Shown here piece by piece: positions 26,152 through 34,631 of a stretch of DNA of 64,000 bases; position 1 is the stretch's first letter; each line of letters opens with the position of its first letter. Origin of the DNA: G016234445 sp964438865 (GTDB lineage: Bacteria > Chloroflexota > Dehalococcoidia > Tepidiformales > Tepidiformaceae); NCBI GenBank assembly GCA_964438865.1, contig CAYTMI010000013.1, positions 8,404 through 72,403 of the forward strand, written 5' to 3'. Below the pieces are notes generated by a model. It had not been told where the DNA came from and did no database searches. It saw only the letters and a program-made list of their open reading frames with translations. The position numbers and the translations under genes were made by a program.

Positions 26152-27042
26152 CTACAGGTGCCGTCTCTGACGGTCACGGGTGTCCCGGCTCTGCTGCCAG
26201 TGTCTTACCAGTGTTTCGGCCAGCAACCCGGGAACGATGAGGGGAACGTTGTGGCCAACGCCTCCGAACTCCACCCACTCGACGCGCGGGTTCCGGGCCC
26301 GCATCTTCGCCGCCACCTGCAGCCGTACCTCCGTTGACGCCCCGCCGCGGACGTAGAGCGCGGGAATTCGCAGTTGTTCCCACTCCCGCCAGTAGTGGCG
26401 GCTGCGTTGTGCCACCACGGTCTGCTTCAGCGTATCGCGGTCGGCCAGCCACGCCACGGAGCCATCCCGGAGGTTCTGTAACCGTGCCGCGGCGATTCCC
26501 CGCAGCACGTCCGCCGCCGGACTCTCCGCGAGTTCGGTGTCGAGACTCTCCCGTCCCCGGGCGCGACCGCCCCCGCCGATCGCAGCCTGCGTGTTCGGCC
26601 AGCTAGCTGGCATGCGGTCGAAGGCTTCCACGGTCTGCACGTGGTTCGCATTCCACTCTTCCGGGCCAATGTCGACGATCGCGACCGAGCGGAACCGCAG
26701 GGGGTAGCGCGCCGCGGCCACCATCGCCACGCGGGCGCCCATCGAATGCCCAACGAGGTGGGGGCGTTCCAGCCCGAGCGCGTCGACGGCAGCAAGCAGG
26801 TCGCGGACGAAGTCGCCCGCTGCATACCCGGTCGCCGGCTTCGCGCTCTGTCCGTGTCCGCGCTGGTCGAGCGCCAGGCACCGTGGGCGCCTCCTGCCCA
26901 GGGCGTCGATCGTCGGCCCCCAGACCTCGGCCACGCCGGTCAGCCCGTGAAGAAAGACCGCCGCCGGCTCGCTCCCGGGCCACTCCAGGCAGCGGAAACG
27001 GCCCGCCGGGAGTTCGAGCCAGCGAAGGGCGGGGTCCGTCAC
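26152..27042 (-). CDS. Alpha/beta hydrolase
   Basis: 296 residues. Nucleophile Ser in LVGHSMGARVA, oxyanion loop VFLHGLTGVAEVWG and catalytic His in GGVGHNVPLI define the alpha/beta-hydrolase fold. The DQRGHGQS stretch is typical of the haloperoxidase/lactonase-like subgroup. The GTG start overlaps the livF stop, so it is co-translated with the branched-chain amino acid transporter genes, though a functional link is not clear. Confidence 0.87.
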   Translation of the reverse strand: MTDPALRWLELPAGRFRCLEWPGSEPAAVFLHGLTGVAEVWGPTIDALGRRRPRCLALDQRGHGQSAKPATGYAAGDFVRDLLAAVDALGLERPHLVGHSMGARVAMVAAARYPLRFRSVAIVDIGPEEWNANHVQTVEAFDRMPASWPNTQAAIGGGGRARGRESLDTELAESPAADVLRGIAAARLQNLRDGSVAWLADRDTLKQTVVAQRSRHYWREWEQLRIPALYVRGGASTEVRLQVAAKMRARNPRVEWVEFGGVGHNVPLIVPGLLAETLVRHWQQSRDTRDRQRRHL

Positions 27043-27749
27043 GCCTCTCCGAGGTAAGCGCGCCGGACGCTGTCGTCCTTCGCAAGGTCGGCACCCGTAC
27101 CCTTGAGCGTGATAAGCCCTGACTCGATGACGTAGGCCCGGTCCGCGACTTCCAGCGCCATTAGGGCGTTCTGTTCCACGAGGAGGATCGTCGCGCCCTG
27201 TTCCCGAATCTGGCGAATGGTGGCGAAGATCGCATCCACGAGGATGGGGGAGAGGCCCATCGACGGTTCATCGAGCAAGAGCAGCCGGGGGCGGGCCATC
27301 AGGGCGCGCCCTATCGCGAGCATCTGTTGTTCGCCGCCAGAAAGGGTTCCCCCGGTCTGGCGCATTCGCTCTCGAAGCCGCGGGAAGAGCGTGAACACGC
27401 GCTCGTAGTCGTCGGCGATGCCGGCGTCGCTGCGCTGGAAGGCCCCGAGTTGGAGGTTTTCGTACACCGTCAGGCGATGAAAGATGCCACGCCCTTCGGG
27501 CACCTGCGAGATGCCTGCTTTCACGATCTGATGCACCGGCAGACGGTCGATCGCGATGCCGGCGAACTCCACTGACCCGCTCCTGGGGCGCACGAGCCCG
27601 GAGATCGCCCGGAGCGTTGTCGATTTCCCGGCTCCGTTCGACCCAATCAGGGTGACGATCTCACCCTCGTCCACGTCGATGTCGATGCCCTTGATGGCCG
27701 TGATTCCGCCGTAGCCGGCGACCAGCCCACGCAGGCTAAGCAGCGCCAT
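27039..27749 (-). CDS. livF: Branched-chain amino acid ABC transporter ATP-binding protein LivF
   Basis: 236 residues. ATPase with Walker A GSNGAGKST, signature LSGGEQQMLAIGRALM, Walker B LLLLDEPSMGL and the H/Q-loop elements. The GYGGITAIKGIDIDV opening and SQVPEGRGIFHRLTVYENL are LivF-specific. ATG 27749 is preferred to the GTG two codons upstream because of spacing to a G-rich site. It overlaps livG, so the two ATPases are made together. Confidence 0.93.
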   Translation of the reverse strand: MALLSLRGLVAGYGGITAIKGIDIDVDEGEIVTLIGSNGAGKSTTLRAISGLVRPRSGSVEFAGIAIDRLPVHQIVKAGISQVPEGRGIFHRLTVYENLQLGAFQRSDAGIADDYERVFTLFPRLRERMRQTGGTLSGGEQQMLAIGRALMARPRLLLLDEPSMGLSPILVDAIFATIRQIREQGATILLVEQNALMALEVADRAYVIESGLITLKGTGADLAKDDSVRRAYLGEA

Positions 27750-28638
27750 GGCCACCCCCGCTCACCGCCCGGGTACCCAGGTAGGCTTCGATGACGCGGC
27801 TGTCGCGCTGGACCTCGGCCGGCGTGCCTTCGGCAATCTTGCGGCCATAGTCCAGCACGGTGATGTATTCGCAGACGCCCATCACCACCCGCATCTGGTG
27901 TTCGATGAGGACGATGGTGGTGCCCAGTTCGTCGCGGACTCGGCGAATGAGGCCGACCGTCGAGAGGCTCTCCTGCGGGTTCATCCCGGCGGTCGGCTCG
28001 TCGAGGAGGAGTACCCCCGGGGAAGTGGCGAGCGCGCGGGCCATCTCCAGGCGTCGCTGGTCGCCATAGGGCAGGTTTCGGGCCACCGCGTTCTCTCGTC
28101 CGGCCAGGCCCAGCGTCCCGAGGAGTTCCCGGGCGCGGCCAATCGCTTCGGCCTCCGCGCGGCGCACGGAAGGGGTCCGGAAAACGGACCCCGCGATTTC
28201 GCCCAGGCTCGCCCCAACCGAGCGGGGCGCCGTCGCCAGGCCCCCGAGGCCGTCACGCAGCCGGCTTCCGGTCGGGCGGCGAACCCCATCCTTTGCTTGC
28301 CGCCCCCCTGCCGCCTGGAGGTGATAGCCGACCAGGACGTTCTCGATCGCGGTCATGTTACTGAACAGCCGGATGTTCTGGAACGTCCGGGAGACGCCAA
28401 GGGCGCTCACCTGGTGCGGCGCAAGGCCGTCGATCCGCCTGTCGTCGAGCCAGAGCTCGCCGCTGGTCGGTCGGTAGAACCCGGTGACGCAGTTGAACAG
28501 CGTGGTCTTCCCGGCGCCGTTCGGGCCGATGATCCCGTGAATCTGTCCGGCGGGCACGGCAAGGTCGATGTCCGCGAGCGCGGTGAGCCCCTGGAACTGC
28601 ATTCCAAGTGCGGCCGCTCTGAGCGCACTGGCGGCCAT
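27736..28638 (-). CDS. livG: Branched-chain amino acid ABC transporter ATP-binding protein LivG
   Basis: 300 residues. Walker A is GPNGAGKTT, the signature NLPYGDQRRLEMARALA, Walker B VLLLDEPTAGMNP, and the LivG-specific SRTFQNIRLFSNMTAIENVLVG is intact. Compared with the usual 250-260 residues there is an insertion of about 40 residues (roughly 109-148) rich in Gly, Arg and Ala after the GYHLQAAG helix. The start overlaps the livM stop by one base (TGATG). Confidence 0.93.
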   Translation of the reverse strand: MAASALRAAALGMQFQGLTALADIDLAVPAGQIHGIIGPNGAGKTTLFNCVTGFYRPTSGELWLDDRRIDGLAPHQVSALGVSRTFQNIRLFSNMTAIENVLVGYHLQAAGGRQAKDGVRRPTGSRLRDGLGGLATAPRSVGASLGEIAGSVFRTPSVRRAEAEAIGRARELLGTLGLAGRENAVARNLPYGDQRRLEMARALATSPGVLLLDEPTAGMNPQESLSTVGLIRRVRDELGTTIVLIEHQMRVVMGVCEYITVLDYGRKIAEGTPAEVQRDSRVIEAYLGTRAVSGGGHGAA

Positions 28639-29810
28639 CAGCCTGCTCCTCCTGCGGCGCGCTCTGCTTCCGGAGGCTGTTCGAACTCCAGCTCGCGTCG
28701 CCGCGACGGGAACAGCCCTGTCGGCCGGACGATCATGATCGCGACCAGCAGGGCGCCGAAGACGATGAACCGGTAGAGCGCCAGTTTCTCGCCCCATTCA
28801 TTCGCTGGCGGCAGCTTGCTCACGTCCAGCGGCGATGCGCCGTTCACCCCGTCGACCAGGGTGTTCAGGCCGTCCCTGAGCCAGCCGAGCTTTCCGAGCA
28901 GGTTCGCAGTCTCTTCGAACTGCAGCACCTCGGGCACTCCCACCAGGATGAGCGCGCCCGCGATAACCCCCTGGGTGCTCCCCATGCCGCCGATGATCAC
29001 CAGGGCAAGCACGTTGATCGACACCTGCAGTGTGAACGACTGCGGAGCCACGAAGTCAATGAAGGGCGCGTTGATCGCACCCCCCAGGGCACCGATCGAG
29101 GCCCCCGTGGCAAAGGCCATCAGCTTGTACTTCACGGTGTTGATGCCCATCGCCGCGGCGACGTCTTCGTCCTCGCGAATTGCTTCCCAGGCCCGGCCCA
29201 CTCGCGAATCACGCAGCCGCGCGGTTACGAACCATGCGACGAAGGCGCCGATCACGATCATCACGTAAAACTCGCCGACGCCGTCGATCCGCTGCCCTGC
29301 CAGGTCAGGCTTCTCCAGTTCGTACAGCCCCGAAGACCCGCGGGTGATGTTGTCCACGTTCAGGATGAGGAGGCGGACGATTTCCCCGAATCCCAGCGTC
29401 ACGATCGCGAGGTAGTCACCCCGGAGGGGGAGCACTGGCAGCCCGAGCAGCACTCCAAACAGCGCTCCCACCCCCACGGCGAGGGGCAGCAGCACCCAGT
29501 AGTTCACCGTCCCGTCGATCGCTGGCGACACGGGCGAGTCGAAGATCGCCACCATGTAGGCCCCGATCGCGAAGAATGCGACGAATCCGAGGTCGAGCAG
29601 CCCCGCTAGCCCCACTACCACGTTCAGCCCGATCCCCAGCGTCACGTAGAGCGCGACCAGGAAGAACATCCGCATCCAGACGTCATCGAACAACGGGATG
29701 AAGAGCACCGCCAGCGAGAGCACGAACCATACCAGCGGCCGGCCAGCCGGCGGGAGCCGGTCCCAGGACGCCGCGCGCGCTTCTTTCCACCGGGCGGAGA
29801 GACTAGGCAC
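28638..29810 (-). CDS. livM: Branched-chain amino acid ABC transporter permease LivM
   Basis: 390 residues with about nine hydrophobic helices. Family signatures include GLAGLLDLGFVAFFAIGAY, LPVLPLRGDYLAIVTLGFGEIVRLL and the EAA-like loop RVGRAWEAIREDEDVAAAMGINTVKYKL. A short insertion before the last helix (about residues 300-345) is hydrophilic. Begins with GTG and overlaps livH by eight bases. The C-terminal tail is Glu/Arg-rich. Confidence 0.93.
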   Translation of the reverse strand: MPSLSARWKEARAASWDRLPPAGRPLVWFVLSLAVLFIPLFDDVWMRMFFLVALYVTLGIGLNVVVGLAGLLDLGFVAFFAIGAYMVAIFDSPVSPAIDGTVNYWVLLPLAVGVGALFGVLLGLPVLPLRGDYLAIVTLGFGEIVRLLILNVDNITRGSSGLYELEKPDLAGQRIDGVGEFYVMIVIGAFVAWFVTARLRDSRVGRAWEAIREDEDVAAAMGINTVKYKLMAFATGASIGALGGAINAPFIDFVAPQSFTLQVSINVLALVIIGGMGSTQGVIAGALILVGVPEVLQFEETANLLGKLGWLRDGLNTLVDGVNGASPLDVSKLPPANEWGEKLALYRFIVFGALLVAIMIVRPTGLFPSRRRELEFEQPPEAERAAGGAG

Positions 29811-30762
29811 GCTTCGATTCCTTCTGCCCGAAAATGCCGGTCGGCCGGAAGATGAGCACCAGCACCAGCAACCCGAAGGCGATGACGTCCTTCCACTGGT
29901 TGGGGAGGTTCACTCCCGGTATCTCGTTCAGCAATTCGCGGCCGACCGTCTCGGTCAGCCCGAGGAAGTAGCCGCCGACCACGGCGCCCGGAATGCTCCC
30001 GATCCCCCCGAGGACCGCTGCGGTAAAGGCCTTGACCCCCGGCAGGAATCCCATACTCCCGCGGATGCTGCTGAAGAAGAGCCCGTAAAGGACGCCCGCG
30101 AACCCCGCCAGGATGGCCCCGAGCGCGAAGGTCACGACGATCGCGCGGTTCACGTCCACGCCCATCAGCGCGGCGTTGTCTCTGCTTTCCGCGACGGCCC
30201 GCATGGCCCGCCCCATCTTCGTCTGCTGGACGATCCAGTAGAGGATCCCCATCAGGGCCAGCGACGATGCCATCAAGAACATCTGCAGGTAGGTCACCTG
30301 GAGCGGCCCCACTTCCACGTCCCCTTCCGGGAAGATCGTGGGGTAGAACTTCGCGCCGCCGTTGAGGAAGCCGTCGTCGACAAGGTGGCTGAGGAGCACG
30401 CTCACCCCGATCGCGCTGATCAGCGGCGCCAGCCGGGGTGCGTGCCGGAGCGGCCGGTAGGCGATCCGCTCGACAGCCAATGCCGTCCCCAGGGACGCGC
30501 CCCCCGCGGCGATCAGGGCGAGAATCAGCGCCACCGCGATCATCGCCCCGGAGAGTTCGTCGCCGCCCAGCACCACCAGCGTCCCGTAGCCGGCGAAGGA
30601 GCCCAGCATGAACACCTCGCCGTGCGCGAAGTTAATCAGCTGGAGCACGCCGTAGACCATGGTGTAGCCCAGAGCGATGAGCGCGTAGATGCTCCCGGTC
30701 GTCAGCCCGTTCACCAGTTGGTCAAGCCAGAATTCGGTGGAGGCGAGAAAAAGTGGTGTCAT
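29803..30762 (-). CDS. livH: Branched-chain amino acid ABC transporter permease LivH
   Basis: 319 residues, polytopic. The signature NGLTTGSIYALIALGYTMVYGVLQLINFAHGEVFMLGS opens the protein, and the EAA-like loop MGRAMRAVAESRDNAALMGVD and AGFAGVLYGL follow. The start at 30762 is chosen at MTPLF; codons upstream read toward the terminator region. A strong hairpin separates it from livK, so HMGF expression should be lower than that of the binding protein. Confidence 0.93.
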   Translation of the reverse strand: MTPLFLASTEFWLDQLVNGLTTGSIYALIALGYTMVYGVLQLINFAHGEVFMLGSFAGYGTLVVLGGDELSGAMIAVALILALIAAGGASLGTALAVERIAYRPLRHAPRLAPLISAIGVSVLLSHLVDDGFLNGGAKFYPTIFPEGDVEVGPLQVTYLQMFLMASSLALMGILYWIVQQTKMGRAMRAVAESRDNAALMGVDVNRAIVVTFALGAILAGFAGVLYGLFFSSIRGSMGFLPGVKAFTAAVLGGIGSIPGAVVGGYFLGLTETVGRELLNEIPGVNLPNQWKDVIAFGLLVLVLIFRPTGIFGQKESKRA

Positions 30763-30796
30763 TGCCCGGTTTCTACGGCTCGCGGCGCTGGAGTGC

Positions 30797-30842
30797 AAGA
30801 AACGAAAACGGGAGAGGCGTCAGCAACGCCGCGCCTCTCCCG
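30797..30842 (-). terminator. Intrinsic terminator between livK and livH
   Basis: An 11-base-pair perfect stem, CGGGAGAGGCG at 30809-30819 against CGCCTCTCCCG at 30832-30842, lies just after livK. On the minus strand it is followed by TTTTCGTTTCTT. It should stop most transcripts after livK and let a fraction through to livHMGF. Confidence 0.85.
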
Positions 30843-30871
30843 TCCCGGATGATGGGCGAAGAGCCCTCGGG

Positions 30872-32131
30872 TTACTTCACCTCAAGCTGGACGAACTTGC
30901 CGCCCTGTACCTTGAAGAACCGCACGACCGCGCCGGACCGGTTGCCGTTCGCTTCGAACTTGACAAGGCCAGAAGCGCCCTCGAAGTTGCTCTTCTTGAT
31001 TTCTTCGTTGAGCTTCTTGAGGTCGATTTCGAGCTTGCCGTCCTTTTCCACGGCGACCTTTTCAAGCGCCTTGAGAATGGCCGTCGCGGCGTCGTAGGCC
31101 TCGGCCCCGAAGGTCGCGGTGTCGGCGTCGCCCTTGTACTTGTCGGCGTACTTCTTCTTGAAGTTCGCGAACTCGGAGCCCTGGGTGCCCGGAAGTGCCA
31201 GGTAGGCGCCCTCCGCCGCGTCCTTCGCGCCTGTCAGCAGTTCGTCGTTCTTCACGCCGTCGCCGCCCATGAAGATGAGGCTCTTGGTGTCGGGGTCGGC
31301 CCGAAGCTGCTGGAGGAAGGGGGTCGCCTCAGCATAGAAGCCGGCCAGGTAGACGACTTCAGGCTTCGCAGCCTTGATCTTGGAGATAATCGCCTTGAAG
31401 TCAGTCGTCTTCTTCTCGTAGCCCTCGGGAGTGCCGACGATCTCGCCACCCTGCGCCTTGAAGGACTTCTGGAAGCTGGCCGCAAGGTCCTTGCCGTAGT
31501 CGTCCGTGTCGTTGACGACGAACGCCTTCTTCAGCTTCAGCGTCTCGCGGATGAACTTCGCCTGCGCTTCCGCTTCGTCGGCGTTCAGCACCGGCACCCG
31601 GAAGAAGGTGACGTACGGGCCCTCGGCCCGGGTCGGAGTGGTCAGGTCACCCGCCGTCGCGGACGGGGAAATGTGGGTGATGCCTTCCTTGTCGTAAGCC
31701 GCAAGCGAAGCGCGAGTGCCGCCCGAGCAGATCGGGCCTACGGCGGCAACGACCTTCGCCTTAATCAGGCGGTCCGCTGCAGCGGGGCCACCTTCGGGAG
31801 TGCAGAGGTCGTCCTCACGCACCCACTCGATCTTGTGGCCCTTGATGGTGACGCCGTCGCCGGCCAGTTGGGCCGAATCAGCGATTGGAACCCCCAGGCC
31901 CTTCACGTCGCCCGAAAGCGCGCTCGAGATGCCGATCTTGATCGCGGCATCCTTGTCGATGGTGACGATGCGTGCCTTGTCGAGGCCCGCCGTTTTGTAG
32001 CCCGCGTCGGTAAACCCTGCGACGTCACCGCCCGCGTCGTCGCCGCCACAGGCGGCCGCGAACATGGCAACCATTGCCGCGATTGCCGCGAGCACCAGGT
32101 ACAGCCTGGACCGATGTCCCCGGACTCTCAT
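30872..32131 (-). CDS. livK: Branched-chain amino acid ABC transporter substrate-binding lipoprotein
   Basis: 419 residues. A type 1 periplasmic-binding fold of the leucine/isoleucine/valine-binding family. The N terminus has a basic start, a hydrophobic stretch (LYLVLAAIAAMVAMF) and a lipobox AAAC, so it is tethered to the membrane as a lipoprotein. Characteristic segments are IKIGISSALSGDVKGLG, AVVGPICSGGTRA, NDTDDYGKDLAASF and YLAGFYAEATPFLQQL. The ligand may be an amino acid, amide or an aromatic acid; the family is broad. It has a strong GGGAGGG ribosome-binding site and its own promoter. Confidence 0.93.
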   Translation of the reverse strand: MRVRGHRSRLYLVLAAIAAMVAMFAAACGGDDAGGDVAGFTDAGYKTAGLDKARIVTIDKDAAIKIGISSALSGDVKGLGVPIADSAQLAGDGVTIKGHKIEWVREDDLCTPEGGPAAADRLIKAKVVAAVGPICSGGTRASLAAYDKEGITHISPSATAGDLTTPTRAEGPYVTFFRVPVLNADEAEAQAKFIRETLKLKKAFVVNDTDDYGKDLAASFQKSFKAQGGEIVGTPEGYEKKTTDFKAIISKIKAAKPEVVYLAGFYAEATPFLQQLRADPDTKSLIFMGGDGVKNDELLTGAKDAAEGAYLALPGTQGSEFANFKKKYADKYKGDADTATFGAEAYDAATAILKALEKVAVEKDGKLEIDLKKLNEEIKKSNFEGASGLVKFEANGNRSGAVVRFFKVQGGKFVQLEVK

Positions 32132-32201
32132 TGTTCCCTCCCGAGAGTGTCTGCACCGCGCCTGGGGGAATGTCCCCTGCTTCAGCGGCACGGTCGGAGG
32201 A

Positions 32202-32229
32202 ATGCTAGCCCGATTTACCGATCAGTCAA
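32202..32229 (-). promoter_or_regulatory. livK promoter with overlapping palindrome
   Basis: On the minus strand TTGACT (32224-32229) and TAGCAT (32202-32207) are 16 bases apart, a good housekeeping-sigma promoter 70 bases upstream of livK. The -35 element is the left arm of an imperfect palindrome, TTGACTGA-TCGGTAAA (32214-32229; six of eight positions symmetric). Its form resembles TetR-family operators, so a repressor covering the -35 is likely. No TetR gene lies nearby. Confidence 0.55.
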
Positions 32230-32282
32230 GAACTTCTTTGCCATCTATAGCCAAGATTGATAGCCGGGCGCGTGGGCCGAAC

Positions 32283-32633
32283 TCAGTCGCCCGTGGGGTA
32301 GCCCTGCTTCACCCACTCCAGCGTGCCGCCCTCGACGTTGTAGAGCGGCAGCTCTGTGAGCCCCGCAGCCGTCGCATACTCCGCGGCGAGCGCGCTTCGC
32401 TGCCCGGACTTGCAGATGAACAGCACTTCCTTGGCCCCCGCGAGCTCGCGGATCTGCTTCACTTCGTTGATCACCGTGTTCACGGGGATGAGCCGAACCC
32501 CGGTCGCGTGGAACTCGACGTATTCGTCCGGGTTGCGGACGTCGACCATCACGGCCTCGCCCTTTTCGAGCTTCTCTTTGGCCTCGGCCACGGTAATCCT
32601 GGTAAACGGTTCGCGTGGGTCCCTGGTTGCCAA
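32283..32633 (-). CDS. Rhodanese-domain sulfurtransferase
   Basis: 116 residues, single rhodanese domain. The DVRNPDEYVEFHATGVRLIP segment and the active-site loop with Cys in FICKSGQRSALAA are typical; the loop CKSGQRS fits sulfur-accepting rhodaneses. The start is TTG 32633 behind AAGGAG; no ATG gives a better N terminus. The substrate is probably a persulfide or thiosulfate sulfur. Confidence 0.87.
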   Translation of the reverse strand: MATRDPREPFTRITVAEAKEKLEKGEAVMVDVRNPDEYVEFHATGVRLIPVNTVINEVKQIRELAGAKEVLFICKSGQRSALAAEYATAAGLTELPLYNVEGGTLEWVKQGYPTGD

Positions 32634-32737
32634 CGGTGGCTCCTTCTCGTAGCTGGAACGTGGTCTTCCAAGCCTAGCACAGCGTTCCCCGAGCTTCCGC
32701 CATTGCCGCCTCGCCCCGGGTCGGTCAGGATGCACCC

Positions 32738-33577
32738 ATGCCCGACCACCTTCGCCTGACCGAATCCGAAGCCCTCGCCGCCTGGGCCGCCCGCATCCGC
32801 GCCGACCACAACCAGGTCGCCCGCCTGCGCGAAGCCCCGGAGAGCCACGATTTCTATGCTCCTGTGGCCGCTCGTTTCCGCGCCGACCCCCAGCGCACGG
32901 ACGAGCCCGTGCTGGACATCCTCCGCAGCCTGGTCAAGCCCGGCGATACATGGCTCGACATCGGCGCCGGCGGCGGGCGGTACGCGCTGCCGCTGGCCCT
33001 CCTGGCGAAGGAGGTCATCGCGGTGGAACCGTCGGAGGGGATGTCTGGCGTGCTCCTCGAAGGCATGACCGAGCACGCCATCACCAACATCCGGCTCGTC
33101 TCTTCACGCTGGGCCGCGGCGGTCGAACTCGAAGCCGACTGCTCGCTGATCGCCAACGTTGGCAACGACATCGAAGAGATCGGCCCGTTCCTGGATGCGA
33201 TGGAAGCGGCCACCCGCCGTCTTTGCGTGGCGGTTATGCCCGCGGCGCCACCGGCGAGCTTCGCCTACCCCTTCTGGCCGCCCGTCCACGGCGAAGAGCG
33301 AGAGGCGTTGCCAGCCCTCCCGGAGTTCCTGGCACTGCTGCTCGCGCGCGGCAAGTTGTTCGAAGTTCGGCTGTCCTTGCGCCCTTCGATGGCGTACCCG
33401 GATTTCGAGACGGCGCTTGGGTTCCTCCGCCAGCAACTCTTCATCCAAGCGGGCGGCGCCAAAGACCTGCTGCTTCAGCGGCTCGCGGCCGAGCGCCTCG
33501 CCCCCCACGACGGCCGCCTTGCTCTCTCGCCGAGGCCACAGACCGTGGCGGTCGTTACCTGGGAACCACGCCAGTAG
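32738..33577 (+). CDS. Class I SAM-dependent methyltransferase
   Basis: 279 residues. Motif I is TWLDIGAGGGRYALPLA, followed by VIAVEPSEGM and NIRLVSSRWA. The later half has few landmarks (LPEFLALLLARGKLFEVRLSLRP). A small-molecule methyltransferase is likely; the substrate is unknown. The last 23 bases overlap the end of the convergent B12-binding gene. Confidence 0.83.
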   Translation: MPDHLRLTESEALAAWAARIRADHNQVARLREAPESHDFYAPVAARFRADPQRTDEPVLDILRSLVKPGDTWLDIGAGGGRYALPLALLAKEVIAVEPSEGMSGVLLEGMTEHAITNIRLVSSRWAAAVELEADCSLIANVGNDIEEIGPFLDAMEAATRRLCVAVMPAAPPASFAYPFWPPVHGEEREALPALPEFLALLLARGKLFEVRLSLRPSMAYPDFETALGFLRQQLFIQAGGAKDLLLQRLAAERLAPHDGRLALSPRPQTVAVVTWEPRQ

Positions 33578-33968
33578 CCGGTTCGGCGACTCCTACCGCC
33601 GCCCGCGCACAGTCGGCGATGTCGCGAAGCTTCGATCCCGGTCCAAACACTCCCGCCACGCCCGCGTCGCGGAGTTTCTCGGCGTCGGCGCGGCTGATGA
33701 TGCCCCCAACCAGCACGGGTCGGTCGCCGATGCCGCGCGCCCGCAGCGCCTCCAGCAACGCCCCAACCACTTCCACCGGGTCGCGGTCCATCACCCGGTA
33801 CGCGACGATTTCGGCGTCTTCATCCAGCGCCGAACGGGCCGCCTCTTCCGGCAACTGTCGGCCGGTCATGATCACCTCGAACCCGGCGTCACGGAGTCCG
33901 CGCGCCACCACGTGGTAGCCCATCGTGTGGCCGGACGTGTCGCTGGCGAAGACGATCCGGGTGCTCAC
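33555..33968 (-). CDS. B12-binding-fold protein, small subunit of an acyl-CoA mutase-like enzyme
   Basis: 137 residues with the Rossmann-like cobalamin-binding fold of methylmalonyl-CoA-type mutases, ending in GVAGVFGPGSKLRDIA, which is family-typical. The D-x-H-x-x-G motif that places the lower cobalt ligand is here S12-G-H14-T-M-G17: His and Gly are kept and Asp is Ser. The S-x-L motif is replaced by Y-R-V (AYRVMDRD). The GG turn (VLVGGI) remains. The gene overlaps the nitroreductase by four bases (GTGA) and is the last of the operon that begins with the mutase large subunit. It probably binds a cobamide, perhaps with altered affinity. Confidence 0.8.
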   Translation of the reverse strand: MSTRIVFASDTSGHTMGYHVVARGLRDAGFEVIMTGRQLPEEAARSALDEDAEIVAYRVMDRDPVEVVGALLEALRARGIGDRPVLVGGIISRADAEKLRDAGVAGVFGPGSKLRDIADCARAAVGVAEPATGVVPR

Positions 33969-34612
33969 GGCGACCTCAGCGGCGGCCCGTCAAAGGTCTC
34001 CAGCGTCGTGAACTCCTCCACCGGGTGGCGACGCAGTTTCGCCAGGCCGTGCGCCCGGTCCGGGTAGCCCACCATCACGTGAGCGGCGACGGCGTATTCC
34101 GGCGGCAGCTTCAGCAGCGGCCGAAGTTCCGGCTCACGCGAGATCACCAGCGTCGTCAGGGCCGCCCCCAGGCCTTCGTTCCTGCAGGCGAGCAGCAGGT
34201 TCTGGACGAAGGGGTAGATGCTGCCGCCCCCGACGATGCTGGGGCGGTCCAGGTCCTTGTCCGTGATCGCCAGGGCCGGCAGGTAGGCGCACACCACCAG
34301 GTGGACCGGGATTTCGTCCAGCCGCTCGGCGAAGCGATCGTTCACCAGCGACCACTGCCGCCGCGCCTTCTCTGTCATCGCTGCCGGCTGCCGGTTTTGC
34401 GTGTAGGCCCGCCACGGTTCGATATACAGGTCCCGCAGGCGCCGTCGCATCGTCGGGTCGCGCACGACGATCACACGGTGCCCCTGGCGATTGCCGCCCT
34501 GGGGCGCGTAGCGCGCCTTGTCCAGCACCCGGTAGAGCAGCTCGTCCGGCACCGGGTCGGTGGTAAAGGCTCGCGTCGTCGCGGCCGTCGTCATCACATC
34601 GTAGAGGTCCAT
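33965..34612 (-). CDS. Nitroreductase-family flavoprotein
   Basis: 215 residues. The FMN-binding fold shows TTRAFTTDPVPDELL, ARYAPQGGNRQGHRVIVV and the C-terminal EGLGAALTTLVIS and VMVGYPD segments. Proteins of this family reduce nitroaromatics, enones or similar substrates using NAD(P)H or F420H2. It lies 19 bases after the LLM oxidoreductase and overlaps the B12-binding gene, so it belongs to the mutase operon. The specific reaction is not deducible. Confidence 0.86.
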   Translation of the reverse strand: MDLYDVMTTAATTRAFTTDPVPDELLYRVLDKARYAPQGGNRQGHRVIVVRDPTMRRRLRDLYIEPWRAYTQNRQPAAMTEKARRQWSLVNDRFAERLDEIPVHLVVCAYLPALAITDKDLDRPSIVGGGSIYPFVQNLLLACRNEGLGAALTTLVISREPELRPLLKLPPEYAVAAHVMVGYPDRAHGLAKLRRHPVEEFTTLETFDGPPLRSP

Positions 34613-34631
34613 GGTTCTCTCCCCTGGCCGG

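Noticed and set aside
24878..26170. A 430-codon plus-strand frame opposite aminopeptidase N
   Set aside because: Shadow of a well-supported peptidase with intact GAMEN and zinc motifs.
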